Numbered from the stretch's first letter, positions 1 to 10,007 are shown. The stretch is DNA of 64,000 nucleotides from Marinilabilia salmonicolor JCM 21150 (GCF_000259075.1 NZ_AJKI01000002.1:124001-188000), one strand, 5' to 3'. The notes: generated from the letters alone by a model not told the origin. Numbers and translations: made by a program.

Positions 1-191
1 TCAGTCCGCTTCTATAGTTTACCGCACCAATGCAATCCTAACCTGGATTATTGACTTCGTTGAGCTTCATTTCATAAATTATCTTCAGGTGCTTTCGCCC
101 CTTCGGGGCTCTATCCCACACCACTACTAAATCCAAAGGGCGTTGCCCCATGCTGGTACTTGTGCCCCTTCAGAGCGCATACCATGCCCCA
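1..191. other. Gene-free edge with GC-rich palindromic repeat
   Basis: No credible gene is seen before the dehydratase stop codon at 192. The stretch holds short GC-rich inverted repeats, among them GCCCCTTCGGGGC near 97-109 and a GGGCGTTGCCCCA block near 139-151. The second block resembles the GGGCGCTGCCCCAGG block inside the palindromic element near 16913-16931. This suggests a dispersed palindromic repeat rather than a gene or a simple terminator. A feature cut off by the window edge cannot be excluded. Confidence 0.4.
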
Positions 192-1145
192 TTACACCCC
201 TTTCGTAAGCTTATAAAACAGTGTTTCAGAAATATTCCCTCCACTGATAATAATTCCAATCTTTTTGCCTCTGAAAAAGTCCCGGTTTTCGGTAATCGCA
301 GCCAACGGCACAGCAGAAGAAGGTTCTGCCATTATTCCCGCCTGTTTGCGCAGCAACACCATAGCAGCCCTGATAGAATGCTCCCTCGCGGTAAGAATCT
401 CATCCACATATTCTGAAATAATTTCAAAATTCAGTGTTCCCAAAGAGGTTTTTAATCCGTCGGCAATGGTCTTAGGATTATCAGAAGGGATAATTTTACC
501 GGCCTTCAGCGACCGGCAGGCATCATCCGCCTCCAGAGGTTCGCCTGCAACTACGAGAGTCCTTGGATTCAGATTTTTGGCAGCAACAGCACTTCCACTA
601 AGCAGCCCCCCTCCTCCGACGGGAGTCATCAGAATATCAAAGGGTCCTGCTTCTTCTATAAGCTCAATAGCCGCTGTTCCCTGACCGCAAATAACATCGT
701 AGCAATCATAAGGAGGTATAAAAAGTGCTCCTGTTTTTGCGGTCACCTCCAGTAAAGTATCCTCTCTGGCCTGCAGAGTCGGTTTACAAAAAGTGATCTG
801 ACCTCCGAATTTGCGAACATTCTCCACTTTAATCTCAGGAGCATTTTCCGGCATTACAATATAAGCCGGAATTCCCCTGTTTTTTGCAGCCAGGGCAAGT
901 GCCGCGGCATGGTTCCCGGAAGAATGGGTCGCCACCCCTCTTTTGGCATCCTCTTCCCTGAGATTCTGTACCGCATTGGTAGCTCCCCTGAACTTAAAAG
1001 CTCCGGCCTTCTGCTGATTTTCAAGCTTAAACCAGATTTCTGCATCCAACATCCGATTTAACGACTGACTGGAAATTACCGGTGTACGCTCAACGTATGG
1101 AGCAATTCGTTCCCGCGCTTTGAGAATATCCTGGAAATAGTTCAT
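192..1145 (-). CDS. PLP-dependent threonine/serine dehydratase
   Basis: A fold-type II PLP enzyme of the threonine dehydratase/serine racemase group, cytosolic, expected to deaminate L-threonine or L-serine to the 2-oxo acid and ammonia. The Schiff-base lysine is K51 in AGAFKFRGA, followed by a substrate loop SSGNHAAALA and the phosphate-binding glycine loop VGGGGLLSG. At 317 residues it has only the catalytic domain and lacks the C-terminal ACT-like regulatory domain of biosynthetic IlvA, which points to a catabolic or racemase-like role. I place the start at 1145 (MNYFQD) rather than 1169, because the longer form would begin inside the hairpin that ends the upstream hppA transcript. Substrate choice among threonine, serine and serine racemisation is not resolved. 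Confidence 0.88.
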   Translation of the reverse strand: MNYFQDILKARERIAPYVERTPVISSQSLNRMLDAEIWFKLENQQKAGAFKFRGATNAVQNLREEDAKRGVATHSSGNHAAALALAAKNRGIPAYIVMPENAPEIKVENVRKFGGQITFCKPTLQAREDTLLEVTAKTGALFIPPYDCYDVICGQGTAAIELIEEAGPFDILMTPVGGGGLLSGSAVAAKNLNPRTLVVAGEPLEADDACRSLKAGKIIPSDNPKTIADGLKTSLGTLNFEIISEYVDEILTAREHSIRAAMVLLRKQAGIMAEPSSAVPLAAITENRDFFRGKKIGIIISGGNISETLFYKLTKGV

Positions 1146-1156
1146 CTGCAACAAGT

Positions 1157-1188
1157 AAAAAAGGTACACCCAAAGATGTACCTTTTTA
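1157..1188 (-). terminator. Rho-independent terminator after hppA
   Basis: An A-rich left arm with GGTACA and a matching TGTACC right arm flank a short loop. Read on the minus strand this is a stem followed by a T run. It lies between the hppA stop codon (1212) and the dehydratase start (1145), so the two leftward genes are probably separate transcripts. Confidence 0.75.
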
Positions 1189-1211
1189 TTGATAATTAGA
1201 AGAAATAACTA

Positions 1212-3506
1212 TTAGAAAATAGAGAAAGCCACCGTAAGTCCGGCCATTACCACTGACACCATAGTCATCAGTTTGATAAGGATATTCAGCGATGGTCCGG
1301 ATGTATCCTTAAAGGGATCACCCACAGTATCACCAACCACACCGGCGTGGTGTGCTTCACTGTTTTTACCACCAAAATTACCTTTCTCAATATATTTTTT
1401 AGCATTATCCCAGGCACCACCCGCGTTATTGAGCATCACAGCAAGCGTAAAACCGGCAGTAAGACCACCTGCCAGCAAACCTACCACTCCGGGGACGCCA
1501 AAAATAATACCAACAACTACCGGCACAGCAATTGCCAACAATGAAGGCAGAATCATCTCACGCTGAGCTCCTTTTGTGGAAATCTCCACACAACGGGCAT
1601 AATCAGGTTTACTCTTACGCTCCATGATACCGGGAATTTCTTTGAACTGGCGACGAACCTCATCCACCATTTTACCTGCGGCACGTCCTACAGCTTTCAT
1701 GGTCATTGAGCTAAACACAAAAGCCATCATTGCCCCGATAAAAAGACCGGCCAGCACCATTGGGTTAAAAAGAGACAAATCGTATGCCGAAGAAAAATCA
1801 CGAATACTTGCTTCTGATATCTCAACAGCTTTCTGACCCTTCTCTACCAATGGCTCCGGATTATCTTTCAAATAGAAAATATAATCGCCCACCTGTTGAA
1901 TACCATCGGCAGAAGCTTTGGCCAGTTTCCCGAGCCACAGACGAACTTCTTCGATATAAGCTGCCAGCAAGGCCATTGCTGTCAAAGCTGCAGAGCCAAT
2001 AGCAAAACCTTTTCCGGTAGCAGCGGTGGTATTCCCAAGCATATCAAGTGCATCGGTGCGCTCGCGTACTTCAGGAGGAAGTTCCGACATTTCGGCATTT
2101 CCTCCGGCATTATCAGCAATAGGACCAAAAGCATCAGTAGCAAGCGTAATCCCCAATGTGGAAAGCATTCCTACAGCAGCAAAACCAATCCCGTAAACCC
2201 CCATAGCAAAGTTTTCAAATCCGCCGGCAAAGGCAAACGAGCCAACGATTCCCAATACAATAGTCACCACCGGAATCCAGGTAGAAAACATTCCCACGGC
2301 AATACCTTCGATAATGGTCGTAGCGGGTCCCTGTAGTCCCTGGCGGGCTATTCCCTTCGTGGGAGCATATTCATCAGAAGTGAAATATTCCGTACCCTGT
2401 CCGATAATCACACCGGCAAGCAAACCAACCACCACAGAACCAAAGATTCCCCAGGTAATCCAGTCAAGATAAACCAACACTGCAAGAGCGACCAGAATCA
2501 TGAAAGAACTACCTCCGGTTCCCAGCAGCAATGAGGTAAGCAGATTTTTCTGGGTAGCCGACTCTTTGGTACGCACCAGAAAAATTCCGGCAATGGAGAG
2601 AAGAATCCCCACGGCAGCCACCACCATTGGAGCCATCACCACCTGCATTTGTTCCGTACCGGTAAGGGCAGGAAGGGCAGCCCCCAATGCAGCTGTAGCA
2701 AGAATAGATCCACAATAAGATTCATAAAGATCGGCACCCATACCAGCCACATCGCCGACATTGTCACCAACGTTATCGGCAATGGTTGCAGGGTTACGCG
2801 GGTCATCCTCAGGAATACCAGCTTCTACTTTACCTACCAGGTCGGCACCCACATCGGCAGCTTTGGTAAAAATACCACCACCTACACGTGCAAAAAGAGC
2901 CTGCGTTGAAGCACCCATACCAAAAGTCAGCATGGTTACGGTAATCTCAACCATCTTCTCTTTCTCGGAAAGGCCTTCATGCACAAATGTCAGACCGGCC
3001 CATTCAAGACCATTGACCATATTTTCAGGCGTAAAAACCACCTCATTAAGGAACCAGAACCACAATGCAATGTCAAGCAAACCAAAGCCTACAACCACCA
3101 GTCCCATTACAGCACCGCTTCGGAAAGCAATTTTAAGCCCCTGATTCAACGATTTGGAAGCCCCTTCGGCAGTCCGGCCGGAAGCAAAAGTGGCAGTTTT
3201 CATTCCCAGGTAGCCACACAACCCGGAGAAGAAACCACCCGTAAGAAAAGCAATAGGAACAAAGGGATTCTGTACTTTCATAAAAGCCAGCACACCCAAT
3301 AAAATTACCAATACAAGAAAAACAAGGGCAACCACGCGGTACTGACTCCGGAGATAAGCATTGGCCCCATCACGCACGTGACGGGCAATCTCTTTCATGG
3401 TATCGTTACCTTCAGAGTTTTTCATCATCTGTTTGAAGAAAAACCAGGCAAAGAACAGCGCTATCAAAGAAGCGACAGGAACAAGCCAAAATACTGGATT
3501 CAACAT
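1212..3506 (-). CDS. hppA: Membrane-bound cation-translocating pyrophosphatase
   Basis: An integral membrane pyrophosphatase of 764 residues with about 16 hydrophobic segments that hydrolyses cytosolic pyrophosphate to pump H+ and/or Na+ outward. The family signature [11 protein letters not shown], the aspartate-rich [12 protein letters not shown] loop and the C-terminal [15 protein letters not shown] motif are all present. The sequence [10 protein letters not shown] has alanine where K+-independent enzymes carry lysine (GNTTKA), so it should be the K+-dependent type. Those are often Na+ pumps or dual Na+/H+ pumps in Bacteroidota. The pumped ion cannot be read with certainty. It appears to be a single-gene unit with a terminator behind it and a repeat element in front of it. 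Confidence 0.95.
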   Translation of the reverse strand: MLNPVFWLVPVASLIALFFAWFFFKQMMKNSEGNDTMKEIARHVRDGANAYLRSQYRVVALVFLVLVILLGVLAFMKVQNPFVPIAFLTGGFFSGLCGYLGMKTATFASGRTAEGASKSLNQGLKIAFRSGAVMGLVVVGFGLLDIALWFWFLNEVVFTPENMVNGLEWAGLTFVHEGLSEKEKMVEITVTMLTFGMGASTQALFARVGGGIFTKAADVGADLVGKVEAGIPEDDPRNPATIADNVGDNVGDVAGMGADLYESYCGSILATAALGAALPALTGTEQMQVVMAPMVVAAVGILLSIAGIFLVRTKESATQKNLLTSLLLGTGGSSFMILVALAVLVYLDWITWGIFGSVVVGLLAGVIIGQGTEYFTSDEYAPTKGIARQGLQGPATTIIEGIAVGMFSTWIPVVTIVLGIVGSFAFAGGFENFAMGVYGIGFAAVGMLSTLGITLATDAFGPIADNAGGNAEMSELPPEVRERTDALDMLGNTTAATGKGFAIGSAALTAMALLAAYIEEVRLWLGKLAKASADGIQQVGDYIFYLKDNPEPLVEKGQKAVEISEASIRDFSSAYDLSLFNPMVLAGLFIGAMMAFVFSSMTMKAVGRAAGKMVDEVRRQFKEIPGIMERKSKPDYARCVEISTKGAQREMILPSLLAIAVPVVVGIIFGVPGVVGLLAGGLTAGFTLAVMLNNAGGAWDNAKKYIEKGNFGGKNSEAHHAGVVGDTVGDPFKDTSGPSLNILIKLMTMVSVVMAGLTVAFSIF

Positions 3507-3557
3507 AGTTCAAAGATTTATGGTTATTATTAAAACTGATTCTGATGGTTTATATTT

Positions 3558-3721
3558 AGTGCTTGCCTGAAAAGTCCAATTTCTGCCTTACGCCATTTCT
3601 GACAAAAGTTATTTACGAAAGTAAACGCCTTGATTGTCAAAAAGGACAAGCCTTGAACTTGAACTTTTCGAATCAAGCACTCAGAAAAAACTTAGTTTTC
3701 TTGCTGGCACTATTAAGATTC
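3558..3721. repeat. MITE-like element, family A copy 1
   Basis: It begins AGTGCTTGCCTGAAAAGTCC and ends near CTTAGTTTTCTTGCTGGCACT. The copy at 53036-53187 shares the same landmarks in the same order: AAGTCCAAYTTCTGC near the left end, CTTGAAYTTGAACTTT in the middle, and CTTAGTTT before GGCACTATT on the right. The ends are imperfect inverted repeats. No transposase is encoded, so this is a non-autonomous element or its remnant. It lies upstream of hppA and contains CGAAAGTA at 3616-3623, which on the minus strand reads TACTTTCG and could act as a -7 promoter element for hppA. Confidence 0.6.
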
Positions 3722-3963
3722 TAACCTGAATGTTCATTATTCAAAATATCCAGGCCATATTGCTTCACATTAAGCTCCTGCTCCTCCAACCTGCTTTGTA
3801 TCAACCACTACCCTCAATGTCCGGAATCCGGTACTGATGACCAGTCCTGAATTTGGCATAAAAGAAAAAAATCAGGATTTTCTTTTTGAGCCAAAACAGT
3901 CACAAGATAAAAATTTTATTGACGAATTATTTATGAGAAGGTGTTAATTTTTGGGGGTATTTT
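3722..3963. other. Intergenic, no gene seen
   Basis: AT-rich sequence between repeat copy 1 and the end of the leftward outer-membrane protein gene. I see no open frame with coding character. An imperfect inverted repeat around 3850-3892 (CCTGAATTTGGC, then AAAAAATCAGGATTTT) is too weak to call as a terminator. Confidence 0.3.
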
Positions 3964-6900
3964 TCACCACCCCGGGAATACATTGAACCCAAACTGCCCA
4001 TTATAGAAGCGATTCTGGTGAAATGGAAATGCAAGATAAGGCTCCACCACAATAAAACCGAAAAAGTTGAGTCTCAATGACATCCCGGTACTAAATACGG
4101 GAATTCTTCGACTGTCTGAGGATGTGGTCAGGGCAGCGACAGGCCTGCTATCTGCATCCCAGGCAATACCGGCATCAACAAACAGGGCCATTTCAGAAAA
4201 AAAGGTGGACGAACGAAACCATGCAAAATCAAAGGGCCCGGAAAAAGGCATTCGCCATTCCAGGTTTGTAATGAACAGGTTATTGCCAATCAACTGTTTA
4301 ATACCGATACCCCGGGTACTCTGAGTACTATCCATATAAAACTCCCCGGTATCATAACCTCTGACCAGCCAGGGATATCCGACAAAAAGACGGGTCATCC
4401 GATTGGTATTCCGATCCGCTCCATGACGTCCGTAATAATAAAACCTATAAGCAAAACTGAAAGGACGCACAAATTTATACCTTCGAAAATCCACCAGAAA
4501 AGCATGAGCATTCACCCCGTTCAAATATTTCTCTGCCTGGATACGGGTCCTTGTGCCATCCACCGGAGATGCTATTCCTGACCGTGAATTATCAAAAACA
4601 TAGGCTACATCCAAATTTCCGACCCAGTAGCCATCGGGAGCATCAATCTTTCGCCCGGTTTCATTGTATGTGGGATAATAGGAGCGGATGTTTTCGATTT
4701 TCTCATATCGATAACTGTAATGGGCCATCGACATCCCCGCTTCAACCCTTGCACTGCGGCTAAGTGGCAAAAAGGAAAACACGGCCCCTTTGTCCTCGAA
4801 AATCCTGCGGCTGAAATAAACCAACTCCTCCTGATCGTCCTCCCCCTCGTATGAATAATAGCCCATCCGATATGGTATGTGAGAAAAGCTCACTCCTGTT
4901 TTTATGCGGTGTCTCTGATGAAGTAGTGCTATCTGCCCTCCAAAGTCATAAATTTCCCCGTTGATGCTGACCCCTCCATAGAGAAGATTGTTTCCCAGAA
5001 CATCACTAAACAGGGCCTCAACACTACCGGCCACTCCTGTGCCAAACCGCCCGGTCATCACCCCGGCAGCCATATTTCCCACATAATCAAGTTGCCATTG
5101 GTTTTCAGGATCTGCGGCTTGCATATCTACTGTTTCAGCAGAAAGAACCCCACGGTAAATCAGGTTCTGATCAACCCTTGAAAAGCGTTCAGAATAGGGA
5201 GCCAAGCGAGCAGCTCTGTAATCGAAAGGTTGTGGATCTACCCTTTTGGCCTGATGCAATAAGCCCTCCAAGGGAGCTTTAATAATTTGAAACACTCCGG
5301 ATTTCAGCATGGAATAGTAGAGCGTATCCTGCGCCATATTCAATGCCGGTGACATTTCTGTAATCCCCATAATGCCTGTGGCATAGTCCGTAGCGCGTTT
5401 AAGGGCCCCTGTTGGACCATCCAGAACATACAAATCGCGCCTTCCGTTTACATTCGACAAAAACAACACCTCCCTGTCATTAATGGGTAAAGGATTCAGA
5501 TTTTTTGCCCCGGGAAAAGTGGACACCACTTCGACTTGACCCGTTTTAATACTTAGTTTGGCCAGATTAAAATTTCCGGGAAAGAAAAAAGATTGTTCGT
5601 GGGCGGGTTCATCAGTAATAAACCAGAGCCATCGACCATCAGGCGACCAGGCAGGCTGCATAGCCGCATAAGAAGATTGAGTCAGAAACTCAAAGGAGTT
5701 GTCGGCAAAACTAAAAAAGCATAGATTACTAATGCCCATACGCATGGCACTAAAGGCAATGCCGTTTCCGTTGGGCGACCAGGCTGGAGCAGAGACAGCA
5801 TCCACATCCGGGTGAAAAATGATGCGATCTGTCTGCCCATTTTCCACATCATAAAAAATAATTACAGATTTCCCTTTCCGGTAGGCAACAAATGCATAAT
5901 ACCGGTTATCGGGCGACCATGAACCGGCGGTCTCTGTATATTCAAGGGCGTCAATATCTGCATTATGTGAACTGGTATATATTTTGGAAATTATTTCCCC
6001 CGAAGCTGCATCTGCCAGGAATAAATCCAGCGAATAAATATCCCGCTCTGAAAGAAAAACTATGTACTTCCCATCCGGACTAACGGAAGGGGACAGATTA
6101 TACTTTCCTGAATTTTGAGATGAAAATAATCGTTTTCCAATCATTGTATAAGTGCTGTCCTCAGCCGTAATCAACTTAGAGGTTAAAGTACTTCGCCAGG
6201 CAGACGAAAGGGAATCGACCGTTAATCCCAATTGATTCTCAATAGCACTATGATAACCGTTTATTGCCGAGGCTACGAACAACCTTCGAAGATACTGTTC
6301 CCCATAGCGGGATGCAATATATGACCAGAAGGCCTGCCCAAAACGGTAAGGAGAATAACGGGAATAATTACCCAACTCATTAAGAGAGGGGAAATCATTG
6401 CTCAGCAGAGCATCTCGCATCCACACAGCAGTGTATGCATCGCTGTTGCCAACCGAAAGATATTCTGCCATCCCCTCAATCATCCAAAGCGGCACTCTCG
6501 AAATAGCTCCGAGATTCAGGTTACTGCTCTCCTCAATAATATGATACTGAAAAGCATGAACCATCTCATGTCCCAGTACATGCGAGGTCTGATAATCAGA
6601 AAAAGAGAACGGCATTACCACCCGACGTTTCAACCCTTCCGTTACACCCCCTGTTCCAACACCAATATCCCCCATAATGGCATTGGTCTGCTGAAAATCG
6701 GCATGATTGCGATACATCAGAACAGGACTCCTATTGTCAAACGTATCTGCCAGAATTTGATGATGATAATGATACCATTGCTCTGCAAGACCTCCGATGA
6801 AAGCAATGCGCGAAGAGTCGGAGAGGTAATGATAAATATCAAAATGATCGGTCTGCGACAGATGAAAATCAAACGAGCGGTACGAAGGTTTGTTTTTGCC

Positions 6901-6981
6901 AAAATATTGTGCTTTCCCATATTCCGCAGAAAAATACAGAAACATCATACAAAAAATCAATATTTGGAAAGTACGGGCCAT
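3964..6981 (-). CDS. Peptidase-like / beta-propeller / outer-membrane barrel protein
   Basis: A 1005-residue exported protein with an unusual domain chain. A signal peptide spans about residues 1-24. A gluzincin-type peptidase-like domain follows, with HEMVH at 138-142 and a downstream WMIEGMAEY (E169 a likely third zinc ligand). WD40-like/TolB-type propeller repeats of the form SPDGKYIVFLS, SPNGNGIAFSA and SPDGRWLWFIT run over about 285-570. The last 370 residues are rich in alternating beta-strands and end in an aromatic residue, as in surface-antigen (Omp85-like) barrels. I infer an outer-membrane protein with a periplasmic or surface proteolytic or binding module; the substrate is unknown. 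It is monocistronic by appearance. Confidence 0.8.
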   Translation of the reverse strand: MARTFQILIFCMMFLYFSAEYGKAQYFGKNKPSYRSFDFHLSQTDHFDIYHYLSDSSRIAFIGGLAEQWYHYHHQILADTFDNRSPVLMYRNHADFQQTNAIMGDIGVGTGGVTEGLKRRVVMPFSFSDYQTSHVLGHEMVHAFQYHIIEESSNLNLGAISRVPLWMIEGMAEYLSVGNSDAYTAVWMRDALLSNDFPSLNELGNYSRYSPYRFGQAFWSYIASRYGEQYLRRLFVASAINGYHSAIENQLGLTVDSLSSAWRSTLTSKLITAEDSTYTMIGKRLFSSQNSGKYNLSPSVSPDGKYIVFLSERDIYSLDLFLADAASGEIISKIYTSSHNADIDALEYTETAGSWSPDNRYYAFVAYRKGKSVIIFYDVENGQTDRIIFHPDVDAVSAPAWSPNGNGIAFSAMRMGISNLCFFSFADNSFEFLTQSSYAAMQPAWSPDGRWLWFITDEPAHEQSFFFPGNFNLAKLSIKTGQVEVVSTFPGAKNLNPLPINDREVLFLSNVNGRRDLYVLDGPTGALKRATDYATGIMGITEMSPALNMAQDTLYYSMLKSGVFQIIKAPLEGLLHQAKRVDPQPFDYRAARLAPYSERFSRVDQNLIYRGVLSAETVDMQAADPENQWQLDYVGNMAAGVMTGRFGTGVAGSVEALFSDVLGNNLLYGGVSINGEIYDFGGQIALLHQRHRIKTGVSFSHIPYRMGYYSYEGEDDQEELVYFSRRIFEDKGAVFSFLPLSRSARVEAGMSMAHYSYRYEKIENIRSYYPTYNETGRKIDAPDGYWVGNLDVAYVFDNSRSGIASPVDGTRTRIQAEKYLNGVNAHAFLVDFRRYKFVRPFSFAYRFYYYGRHGADRNTNRMTRLFVGYPWLVRGYDTGEFYMDSTQSTRGIGIKQLIGNNLFITNLEWRMPFSGPFDFAWFRSSTFFSEMALFVDAGIAWDADSRPVAALTTSSDSRRIPVFSTGMSLRLNFFGFIVVEPYLAFPFHQNRFYNGQFGFNVFPGW

Positions 6982-7053
6982 GCATCCATTAAATTAATCT
7001 GCTCATTAAGTTACGAATAAACTACCTTTAGGGTTTAAAAAGAATCCGAAAAA

Positions 7054-7566
7054 ATGGAAGCTCCTAACTTGTCTCATATGCATGGAAGCATCAACATTCG
7101 TGAGATTGAGTCATCCGAAATTATCCTTTTGGAAAAATTTCTATACGATGCCATTTTTATTTCTGAAGGGATGGCTAAGCCTGCAAGGTCAATTACCCGA
7201 AAACCTGAATTGGCTGTCTATATTAAAGATTTTGGGAAAAGCACCGACTACTGCCTGGTGGCAACAAAAAAGGGAATTCCTGTTGGGGCAGCATGGTCAA
7301 GAATATTCCAGGAAAATGAGAAAGGATTCGGTTTTGTAAGTTCAGGAATCCCCGAATTATGTATGTCTGTAAATCAACAATTCAGAAAAAAAGGAATTGG
7401 GACACGATTGCTAAAAACCCTCCTTCTCCACCTAAAAAAAATCAATTACCATCAAGTATCATTAAGTGTTGATAAGAAAAATTATGCCTTCAGAATGTAC
7501 CGGAAAATGGGGTTTGAGATAGTAAATTCAGACAAAGAGTCCGCAACAATGATCAAAACTCTTTAA
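7054..7566 (+). CDS. GNAT-family N-acetyltransferase
   Basis: A cytosolic acyl-CoA-dependent acetyltransferase of 170 residues. The acetyl-CoA pyrophosphate-binding motif is seen as QQFRKKGIGTRLL in the second half, followed by the family's typical SLSVDKKNYAFRMYRKMGF helix-strand end. The acceptor cannot be predicted. A possible promoter element TACCTTTA lies at 7023-7030. An internal ATG at 7078 is an alternative start that would trim eight residues without touching the fold. It stands alone, facing away from the upstream gene. Confidence 0.85.
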   Translation: MEAPNLSHMHGSINIREIESSEIILLEKFLYDAIFISEGMAKPARSITRKPELAVYIKDFGKSTDYCLVATKKGIPVGAAWSRIFQENEKGFGFVSSGIPELCMSVNQQFRKKGIGTRLLKTLLLHLKKINYHQVSLSVDKKNYAFRMYRKMGFEIVNSDKESATMIKTL

Positions 7567-7696
7567 TTCTAATTTCATAATTCTGACAATGAACAACCCA
7601 CAAATCCATTGATGATCTGTGGGTTCCCTTCTTCGGCTTGGATTTCTTTGCAACCAAATCGACAATCTACACCGTTTTTCCTTCCCGGAAATCTGC
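7567..7696. other. Short intergenic stretch with an inverted repeat
   Basis: Between two convergent genes. An inverted repeat AACCCACA/TGTGGGTT spans about 7594-7625 behind the acetyltransferase. It lacks a clear T run, so it is only a weak terminator candidate. Confidence 0.35.
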
Positions 7697-7735
7697 CAAA
7701 AAAAGGCCGCCTGGAGATTCATTCCAACCGGCCTT
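7697..7735 (-). terminator. Terminator after BCCT transporter gene
   Basis: Arms AAGGCCG (7703-7709) and CGGCCTT (7729-7735), with an A run at 7697-7702 that becomes a T run on the minus strand. Placed 35 bp behind the transporter stop codon. Confidence 0.75.
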
Positions 7736-7770
7736 GTAATGTATTAATATTGTTGATATAATTTAAATGC

Positions 7771-9282
7771 TCAGCTCTTTAACTGCTCATCCTGCTTTAA
7801 ACTTTTGATCAACGACAAACTCACCAGCACCAAAATAATAGCAAAAGGAAAGCCTGTCGAAATAGAGGCAGATTGAAGCGCTGTTAAACCGCCCCCTACT
7901 AATAATGCGATGGCAATAGCTCCTTCCATGAAAGCCCAAAATACTTTTTGTCCTTTCGGGGCATTCAACTTTCCGCCTGCAGTCATCATATCTACCACCA
8001 AAGAACCACTGTCGGATGAAGTAATGAAAAAAGTACCTACCAAAACAATGCAAATAAATGCGGTGATTTCATAAAAAGGCAGGGTCTCAAGCATTTTGAA
8101 GAGCCCGACGGAGCTGTCCTGTGCCACGATGGAGGCAATATCCAGGCTGCCATCTAATTGCAGATTCAGAGCGGTTCCTCCCAATACCGACATCCATAAA
8201 AAGGAAAAAACAGAGGGAATGACCAGTCCAAAAACCCCAATTTCCCGGATGGTTCTGCCTTTGGATATTCTGGCAACAAAAGTTCCCACAAATGGCGACC
8301 ACGAAATCCACCATACCCAGTAGAACATAGACCAGCCTTTAAACCAGTCGCCGGGAGTACCATATTGATTTCGGAATAAGCTCAATTCAACCAGGCCTGA
8401 GAGGTAAGTCCCTAAGCTTTCCACAAAACCATCGATCAGGCGCAGAGAACTTCCCAGGATCAGCACAAATGCAAAAACAACCAGTGCTATGATGATATTG
8501 GCATTGCTTAAATATTTGAGTCCTTTGTTTAGTCCTGTTACCACCGAGATGGTAGCAATTAATGTTATTCCTATGATGGAAGTGACTTGCAAACTGGTGG
8601 AGTTTTCCAAGCCAAAATACTCCGATAAGCCGGTACTGAACTGCAATGCCCCAAAGCCGAGTGAAGTGGCCAGTCCAAACAACGTTGCCAGAACTGCCAC
8701 AATATCAATGATATGGCCGGGCCATCCATTCAGGCGGTTACCAAACAACGGAACCAGGGTAGATTTCAGGGATAATGCTGCGTTTTTGTTAAAGGTAAAA
8801 TAAGCCAGTGCGATGCCGAGCAACATGTAAATTCCCCAAACATGGAACCCATAATGAAAATAGGTATTGCGAATGGCCAGGCGGGCTTTTTCAACATCTG
8901 AGGCTCCTTCAATAATGGGATTGTTAAAATGCAGCATAGGCTCTGCAACACTAAAATAGACCAGGCCAATACCCATTCCGGCTGAAAACAGCATTGCTAC
9001 CCAGGAAAACTTGCTAAAGCTGGGTTTGGCGTCTTTCCCGCCTATTCGAATATTTCCAAATTTGCTGAATGCCAGATATAACACAAATATCAAAAAGTAA
9101 TTAATGCACAGGGTGATAAACCAACCAAAATTACTCGACATATAATACTGAAAACCGGAAAACCCGGCTTCGGCATCTTTGCTGAAAAGAATGGTTAAAC
9201 TGACAAATAAAAAGGTAATTATGGCTGCCGGTATAAACACCGGTTTTGAAATATCAAAATACTTATTTTTGAAATTCTTCAT
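7771..9282 (-). CDS. BCCT-family betaine/carnitine/choline transporter
   Basis: A 503-residue inner-membrane secondary transporter with about twelve hydrophobic helices. Family marks include the glycine-rich AGMGIGLVYFSVAEP segment in TM3 and the tryptophan-rich WWISWSPFVGTFVARIS stretch in TM8, followed by SKGRTIREI. Members import glycine betaine, choline or related quaternary amines coupled to Na+ or H+. In this organism it most likely serves osmoprotection. It has no long C-terminal cytoplasmic osmosensor tail like BetP, ending shortly after the last helix (SLIKSLKQDEQLKS). It is a single gene with its own terminator. The exact substrate is not resolved. Confidence 0.93.
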   Translation of the reverse strand: MKNFKNKYFDISKPVFIPAAIITFLFVSLTILFSKDAEAGFSGFQYYMSSNFGWFITLCINYFLIFVLYLAFSKFGNIRIGGKDAKPSFSKFSWVAMLFSAGMGIGLVYFSVAEPMLHFNNPIIEGASDVEKARLAIRNTYFHYGFHVWGIYMLLGIALAYFTFNKNAALSLKSTLVPLFGNRLNGWPGHIIDIVAVLATLFGLATSLGFGALQFSTGLSEYFGLENSTSLQVTSIIGITLIATISVVTGLNKGLKYLSNANIIIALVVFAFVLILGSSLRLIDGFVESLGTYLSGLVELSLFRNQYGTPGDWFKGWSMFYWVWWISWSPFVGTFVARISKGRTIREIGVFGLVIPSVFSFLWMSVLGGTALNLQLDGSLDIASIVAQDSSVGLFKMLETLPFYEITAFICIVLVGTFFITSSDSGSLVVDMMTAGGKLNAPKGQKVFWAFMEGAIAIALLVGGGLTALQSASISTGFPFAIILVLVSLSLIKSLKQDEQLKS

Positions 9283-9926
9283 TCGTTTAAAAATTTGTAA
9301 TTATGTGGCCGGATGCAACTTGTCATGCTTTTGAATCCTTTCCTTCTGCGGTTTTTAGGATTAAAAAATCATGAACATTCATTTATATCGCTTAGGAAAT
9401 TGAGTGCTACCACGTATGATTGTGAGAATCTTTACTGTGTCTGAATGCTTCTTCGGGTGGTATGCTCCAGCATGTAAGCAGGAGTCTGGTAAGTTTTTTC
9501 CTTAGTTGACTCTTGAAATAAGAGCATATGGGCTTTACATCGGAGGGGAGGCGCTAAGGCGGGACTTCCAACTCACTACTTTCTGTGCCCTTTCCGGCAA
9601 TATCATTTACCAGGCCGGCTTGAATATCGGCCCATGTGGCAGTTTGATTCATAAATCTGCTGTAAAAACTAATGGTTTAAAATTTTAAGGGTGCGAAATA
9701 ACAAAATACATTAAGATTTTTGCAGCAATTTTTTGTTAAATTTCTGAAAACAGGTGATTGACAATCATTAAGATTTTAGCAAGAATAAAGATTAATTCAC
9801 TGATATAAAGAGGACCCATGCCGTAAATGTGCATTTAAACTTTTTAACATTCCGAAAATTCTGCAGTCAGGCTTATCAGTATTCCTCCGTATGGTTATTA
9901 TTGGATTTCATCAGTATATAATTAAA
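9283..9926. other. Gene-free stretch upstream of BCCT gene
   Basis: About 640 bp without a convincing gene. A 60-codon rightward frame at 9506-9688 has no start context, homology or hydrophobic pattern I recognise and is probably chance. The leader and promoter of the BCCT gene should lie in its first part, but I cannot identify a good TAnnTTTG element there. Confidence 0.35.
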
Positions 9927-10007
9927 CTAAGTTATTGGTCTGATGGAACTCGCATGTAAAAACTTATACATATTCTCGTGTGGCAATCGTTGCCATGCTC
10001 GTTTCAT
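9927..10007. repeat. Dispersed repeat family C, copy 1
   Basis: The first 26 bases (9927-9952, beginning CTAAGTTATTGGTCTG and ending GGAACTCG) are identical to 39082-39107. Both copies then contain an inverted repeat and close with CTCGTTTCAT. In this copy the middle has GGCAATCGTTGCC. This is a small palindromic element of unknown function, with no coding capacity. Confidence 0.65.

Noticed and set aside
1896-2336. Rightward frame of 146 codons opposite hppA
   Set aside because: Antisense to the conserved pyrophosphatase; its translation is rich in serine and arginine without domain features.
9506-9688. 60-codon rightward frame in the gene-free stretch
   Set aside because: No start context, no recognisable sequence, and compositionally like non-coding DNA.
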